Shown here piece after piece: positions 60,735 through 64,000 of a stretch of DNA of 64,000 nt (position 1 is the first letter of the stretch; the number at the start of each line of letters is the position of its first letter). Made by a program: the position numbers and the translations under genes. The stretch lies in contig NZ_NEQV01000007.1 of the NCBI RefSeq assembly GCF_002799245.1, positions 186,001 through 250,000 on the forward strand, given 5' to 3'. Under the pieces are notes generated by a model. It did no database searches, had not been told where the DNA came from, and saw nothing but the letters and a program-made list of their open reading frames with translations. The DNA comes from Stenotrophomonas maltophilia (GTDB lineage: Bacteria > Pseudomonadota > Gammaproteobacteria > Xanthomonadales > Xanthomonadaceae).

Positions 60735-62090
60735 TCAGCGCTGCGCCGGCAGCTCCAGCCGATGCTTGCGGCACAACCGATACACGGTCACCCGCGAGAT
60801 CTGCATCTGCCGCGCGCATTCGGAGACGTTGTAGCCGGTCTGGCGCAGGGTCTGCAGCAGTACATCGCGTTCGGCCTGGCCGCGCGCATCATGCAGCATC
60901 GCTCCGGGCGGCGCATGCACGGGCCCACCCAGTTCGAGGTCACGCTCGCTGATCAGCTCGCCTTCGGCCATGATCGCTGCCCGCTGCACCCGGTTGAGCA
61001 GTTCACGGACGTTGCCGGGCCAGCCGAAGCGTCGCATCGCCTGCAACGCAGCAGGTGCGAAGCCACGTGCGCGCACGCTGTGGCGCAGGCGGAAGCAGCG
61101 CAGGAAATGTTCGGCCAGCAGCTGCACATCGGCGCCGCGCTCGCGCAGTGGCGGCATCAGCAGGCGCAGGACGTTGAGGCGATAGTAGAGATCACTGCGG
61201 AACCGTCCCTGCGCCACCGCGTGTTCCAGTTCCACGTGGGTAGCCGCCAGTACACGCACATCGGCGCGCAGCGGCTGGCTGCTGCCTACCCGTTCGAAGG
61301 TGCCTTCCTGCAGCACGCGCAGCAGGCTGGTCTGCGCCTCGGCCGGCAGGTCGCCGACTTCATCGAGGAACACAGTGCCGCCGTGTGCGGTTTCAAACAC
61401 GCCGATCTGGCGCTTGTCGGCGCCGGTGAACGAGCCGCGCTCGTGGCCGAACAGCTCCGACTGCACCAGGTTCGCGGGGATGGCACCGCAGTTGATGGCG
61501 ATGAACGGCTTGCCAGCGCGGCTGGACAGCGCATGCAGCGCGTGTGCCGCCAGCTCCTTGCCGGTGCCGGTTTCGCCGGTGACCAGCACCGGCAGTTCGA
61601 CCGGCGCGAATTTGTGCAGCACCGTGCGCACCGCGTGCAGCGCGGGACTCTCGCCGATCAAGGTGTTCGGCCCCTTCCCGCTGCACCCCTCATGGGGAGG
61701 CGGATCATCCGCGTCGAACTGCTGGCGCATGGCAGCCACCAGATCCTGCAGGCCGAAAGGCAGCGTGAACCGCGAGAGGCAGTGCTGCAGCAAGGGCAGC
61801 CACGCCACAGGCGCGGGCCCCGCGCCGGGCGGCAGCACCGCAAGCCACGGCAGATGCGCGTGCTGTTCGATCCATGGCGCCAGCAACTGCAGCGCGGGGG
61901 CATCCAGATGGCGAAGATCCAGCACGGCGAGCAGGCGGTCACGCCCGCGCAGCCCGATCGCCATCGCCGGGTCGGGATGGATGCGGCGCACGTACCAGCC
62001 TGCAGCCGCCAGCGCGCTGCGTTCGTTCGGCAACGGCTCGCCGAACCAGAGTACGCAACGTGATGTAGAAGCCTCCGGGACCGCCGCCAT
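60735..62090 (-). CDS. Sigma-54-dependent activator (VpsR-like)
   Basis: A 451-residue enhancer-binding protein. A receiver-like N-terminal domain (about 10-115) lacks clear phosphoacceptor spacing. The AAA+ domain has Walker A GETGTGKE, the sigma-54 loop GSFTGAD (a GAFTGA variant), Walker B VFLDEVGDLP, and the arginine finger region YYRLNVLRLLMPPLRER. A Fis-type C-terminal helix-turn-helix (YNVSECARQMQISRVTVYRL) follows. It is divergent from an amyloid-like fiber operon with a sigma-54 promoter and probably activates it. VpsR/FleQ-like proteins of this shape often respond to c-di-GMP; not shown here. Confidence 0.88.
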   Translation of the reverse strand: MAAVPEASTSRCVLWFGEPLPNERSALAAAGWYVRRIHPDPAMAIGLRGRDRLLAVLDLRHLDAPALQLLAPWIEQHAHLPWLAVLPPGAGPAPVAWLPLLQHCLSRFTLPFGLQDLVAAMRQQFDADDPPPHEGCSGKGPNTLIGESPALHAVRTVLHKFAPVELPVLVTGETGTGKELAAHALHALSSRAGKPFIAINCGAIPANLVQSELFGHERGSFTGADKRQIGVFETAHGGTVFLDEVGDLPAEAQTSLLRVLQEGTFERVGSSQPLRADVRVLAATHVELEHAVAQGRFRSDLYYRLNVLRLLMPPLRERGADVQLLAEHFLRCFRLRHSVRARGFAPAALQAMRRFGWPGNVRELLNRVQRAAIMAEGELISERDLELGGPVHAPPGAMLHDARGQAERDVLLQTLRQTGYNVSECARQMQISRVTVYRLCRKHRLELPAQR

Positions 62091-62263
62091 GCTTCCCCCA
62101 GCATCCGGACACCGTCGGCGGACTCTCAGGCAATCACCGGCGTGCCGCCCCCCGCCGGGACCTCTACGGCCACCGCGGCGGCCTTTGATGGGCGATCCTA
62201 GCGCTGCGCTAAACGGCGGCGCAATGAGCGCCGCGTCAAGACCGCGCCGGCTGAAGCGGCATC

Positions 62264-62290
62264 GTTACAGTCCGCGGCGGCCCCTGTAAC
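62264..62290. promoter_or_regulatory. Candidate activator-binding (UAS) palindrome
   Basis: GTTACAG (62264-62270) and CTGTAAC (62284-62290) form an inverted repeat about 150-175 bases upstream of the -24 element at 62438. A further CTGTAACA lies at 62367-62374. The distance suits an enhancer site for the divergent sigma-54 activator. It is the main feature of the 395-base gap 62091-62485. Confidence 0.5.
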
Positions 62291-62437
62291 AGCCCTGCGA
62301 CAGTCGGGCACCCGCCTTGCCCTGCGGCGCCTGGCGCTGCGGAATCCCGACATTGTTCCCACGCCGCTGTAACAACGCGGCAGCAGCAGCGCACTCCCGC
62401 AACCGCCTGCCCTCATGGCGGCCAGGCCTTTCAGGGT

Positions 62438-62452
62438 TGGCACGGTTGATGC
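62438..62452 (+). promoter_or_regulatory. Sigma-54 promoter (-24/-12)
   Basis: TGGCAC-N5-ATGC at 62438-62452 matches the TGGCAC-N5-TTGC consensus with one change and exact -24/-12 spacing. It lies 34 bases before the ATG at 62486 and beside a divergent sigma-54 activator gene. Confidence 0.75.
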
Positions 62453-62485
62453 GTGGTTCCGCCGCAGCCATCACCGGAGATCGGC

Positions 62486-63016
62486 ATGGACGGCACCCCC
62501 TTCATTCGCAGCCTGTCGGCAACGCTGGCCGTGGCCCTGCTGTCGGTTGGCGCGAGCGCCTCCGCGTCCGGTGCCCGCCAGGGCGTAAAGGCACAACCGG
62601 GCGAAATCGTCCTGTTGCGGGATGTCTCCACGCGCCCGGCCTACCGCATGGCGCCGCCCGGCATGGCGCTGATCGCCGACCCGAAACCCCAGCGCGAAAT
62701 CGCAGCAGCGCTCGGTACGGGTACTCCGGCAGACGGGATGGACGAGCTGAGCGATGAGGACTACGCGGGCATGGGCGCGGGTCATACAGCCGCGGCCGCC
62801 ACACCCACGGGCACCACCGTCGAACGGGTCACCCAGCAGGCCCTGGGCGGCACACTCGGGCGCAGTGGTGACGGCGTGGTCGGCAACAGTCTCGGCGGCG
62901 CCATGAGTGGTCCGCTCGGTGCGGTCGGCAGCAGTACACGCGGCATCGGCGATACCGTGCGCGGCGCCCTCGCCCAGTTCCCGTTGCAGGGCACTGCCCC
63001 GGCAGGTGGCAAATGA
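62486..63016 (+). CDS. Exported protein of the amyloid-like fiber operon
   Basis: A 176-residue protein with a signal peptide (SATLAVALLSVGASASA) and GGAG before the ATG. The mature protein begins GARQGVKAQPGEIVLLRDVS and ends with a glycine-rich region. No repeats. By place it is an accessory or assembly protein of the fiber system. It overlaps the next gene by ATGA. Confidence 0.7.
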   Translation: MDGTPFIRSLSATLAVALLSVGASASASGARQGVKAQPGEIVLLRDVSTRPAYRMAPPGMALIADPKPQREIAAALGTGTPADGMDELSDEDYAGMGAGHTAAAATPTGTTVERVTQQALGGTLGRSGDGVVGNSLGGAMSGPLGAVGSSTRGIGDTVRGALAQFPLQGTAPAGGK

Positions 63017-63630
63017 GGCGGGCGCGATGGCTGCTGTTGATCCTGTCTGCCTCGCCGCTGATCGTGCAGGCCGATGACTACAGCGGCATGCTCGCCTACC
63101 TCGACGTTGCCCGCATCGACGGCCATGCACTGGCCGGCGCCAACGGCGCCATCGCGGTGAACCAGGCGGCCGGCGACCTCAACCTGCAGGCCAACCTGCG
63201 CGGCATCGCCACGGGCGAACATGCCGGCGTATCGATCGGCCAGCAACAACTACAGGGCGGCAACCGCGTGCTGGGCGCACCGCTGCACGCCACCGCCATC
63301 ATCGACGGCGCGGCGCTGGCCGGTGCCAGTGGCATCGCATCCATCAACCAGGCCAGCGGCATTGCCAACACGACGCTCAACGTCGTCAGCGCGACGCTGG
63401 CCCGACAGGGCATACGCGAAACCGACGATACGGCGCTGGCCGCCGAAGGTTCCGCGTTGGCAGGGGGGCGGGACGACACCGGTCGCGGCGACGCGACGGG
63501 CACCCGCAGCGCCGGTGTCACCAGCACCGCGCTGCGGGGATTCGACGGGGTCCTGCAACTCAATCAGATCGCGGGCAGCGGCAACGATACGGCCAATGTG
63601 CTGGGCCTTGTCGTGCAGGATCGCCCGTGA
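63013..63630 (+). CDS. Amyloid-like fiber subunit with NQ-G-N repeats
   Basis: A 205-residue protein with a signal peptide (LLLILSASPLIVQA). The mature protein has repeats of the type IAVNQAAGDLNLQANL, IASINQASGIANTTLNV and LQLNQIAGSGNDTANVLG, which share an N-Q-x-x-G-x-x-N pattern. That pattern is typical of functional amyloids (Fap or curli-like subunits). Coupled to the preceding gene by ATGA and part of the sigma-54 operon. Amyloid assembly is inferred from the repeats. Confidence 0.7.
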   Translation: MRRARWLLLILSASPLIVQADDYSGMLAYLDVARIDGHALAGANGAIAVNQAAGDLNLQANLRGIATGEHAGVSIGQQQLQGGNRVLGAPLHATAIIDGAALAGASGIASINQASGIANTTLNVVSATLARQGIRETDDTALAAEGSALAGGRDDTGRGDATGTRSAGVTSTALRGFDGVLQLNQIAGSGNDTANVLGLVVQDRP

Positions 63631-63673
63631 CAACCACCCAACCGATGCACCACCTGATGAGAGAGAGGGCACC

Positions 63674-64000
63674 ATGAAAGCGACCGTCAAACGGACCATG
63701 CTCGCCATGGCGATTGCCACTGCCTCGACCGCCGCTGCGGCCAATGGCTGGGACAACCAGAACGCCAACGCGAACATCAACCACACCCATACCGTCAGCG
63801 AAACCCGCAACGATACCCACAACCACACTGACAACGACGTGCGCAACCGTACCGTCAACGTCAATGTGCAGAAGCACAGCACCATCCAGGCCGACGAGCG
63901 CAAGGAAAAGAACAACCACGGCGTCGACGTGAACCTGGAGAAGGACCTGCGGCTGGGAACCGACATCCGTTTCTCCGGTGACCCGACCATCACCGGCGAC
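63674..64000 (+). CDS. Exported Asn/His/Thr-rich protein, runs off the window
   Basis: The first 109 codons, no stop seen. The signal peptide ends near STAAAANGW. The mature part is rich in Asn, His and Thr (NINHTHTVSETRNDTHNHTD), then NVNVQKHSTIQADERKEKNN, and suggests a further fiber or adhesin component. Third gene of the operon, 43 bases after the subunit gene. The full length and C-terminus are outside the window. Confidence 0.65.
   Translation, partial: MKATVKRTMLAMAIATASTAAAANGWDNQNANANINHTHTVSETRNDTHNHTDNDVRNRTVNVNVQKHSTIQADERKEKNNHGVDVNLEKDLRLGTDIRFSGDPTITGD

Overview
The window looks like the chromosome of a Stenotrophomonas (S. maltophilia complex) strain. The evidence is high G+C coding, an SMF-type chaperone-usher fimbrial cluster, a GTAG-type hairpin REP (SMAG-like), a methionine locus with MesX/MesD, and many Xanthomonadaceae-type exported proteins. 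Everything here was read from the sequence by eye. Family names come from motif recognition, not from searches.

Positions 1 to about 20,120 are a mobile/defence island. From left to right it holds: a winged-helix regulator with a degraded partner; a two-TM protein; a divergent TnpT-like (KfrA-fold) / TnpS-like (tyrosine recombinase) pair around a perfect inverted repeat, resembling the cointegrate-resolution module of Tn4651-type Tn3 transposons; an OLD-family ATPase-TOPRIM nuclease; and a Pycsar pair (cyclase plus cyclic-nucleotide-binding TIR-like effector). Divergent from the Pycsar pair is a second three-gene operon: a tandem-domain class III cyclase, an E2-like (ubiquitin-conjugating fold) protein and a Pycsar-TM-type membrane effector. 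This second operon, which combines Pycsar parts with a CBASS-like E2, is the best candidate for an undescribed system. Unknown cargo genes follow. The island closes with a compact Tn7-like transposition operon (TnsA-like with lost catalytic residues, TnsB, TnsC, TniQ) and an array of 30-bp repeats that looks like the TnsB-binding transposon end.

The island abuts a hybrid sensor kinase gene that is cut off after its HATPase domain (junction near 20,110-20,140). Downstream lies a surface-adhesion locus on the minus strand: a YadA-like trimeric autotransporter with a perfect 432-bp internal duplication, then a chaperone-usher operon (two pilins, chaperone, usher, tip adhesin, second chaperone). 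The kinase, the autotransporter and both pilin genes share a conserved upstream motif with core CCTGTCCTATGGGG, so the island has probably removed part of the regulator of this regulon.

From 34 to 64 kb is mostly ordinary chromosome: a truncated LysR gene, small membrane proteins, a KAP-family P-loop NTPase, a methionine cluster (metR-metF divergent from msuE-mesX-mesD), the Cho nuclease, an AraC regulator divergent from two AT-rich genes of unknown function, a class C beta-lactamase-like lipoprotein, a trypsin-like protease, a Nudix protein next to an AbiEii-like nucleotidyltransferase with a polyproline linker, a CocE-type hydrolase, a secreted NucA-type nuclease, a HAD phosphatase, and a VOC/AraC pair. 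The right edge is a sigma-54 activator divergent from an amyloid-like fiber operon (NQ...G..N repeats) that has a near-consensus sigma-54 promoter. The last gene runs off the window.
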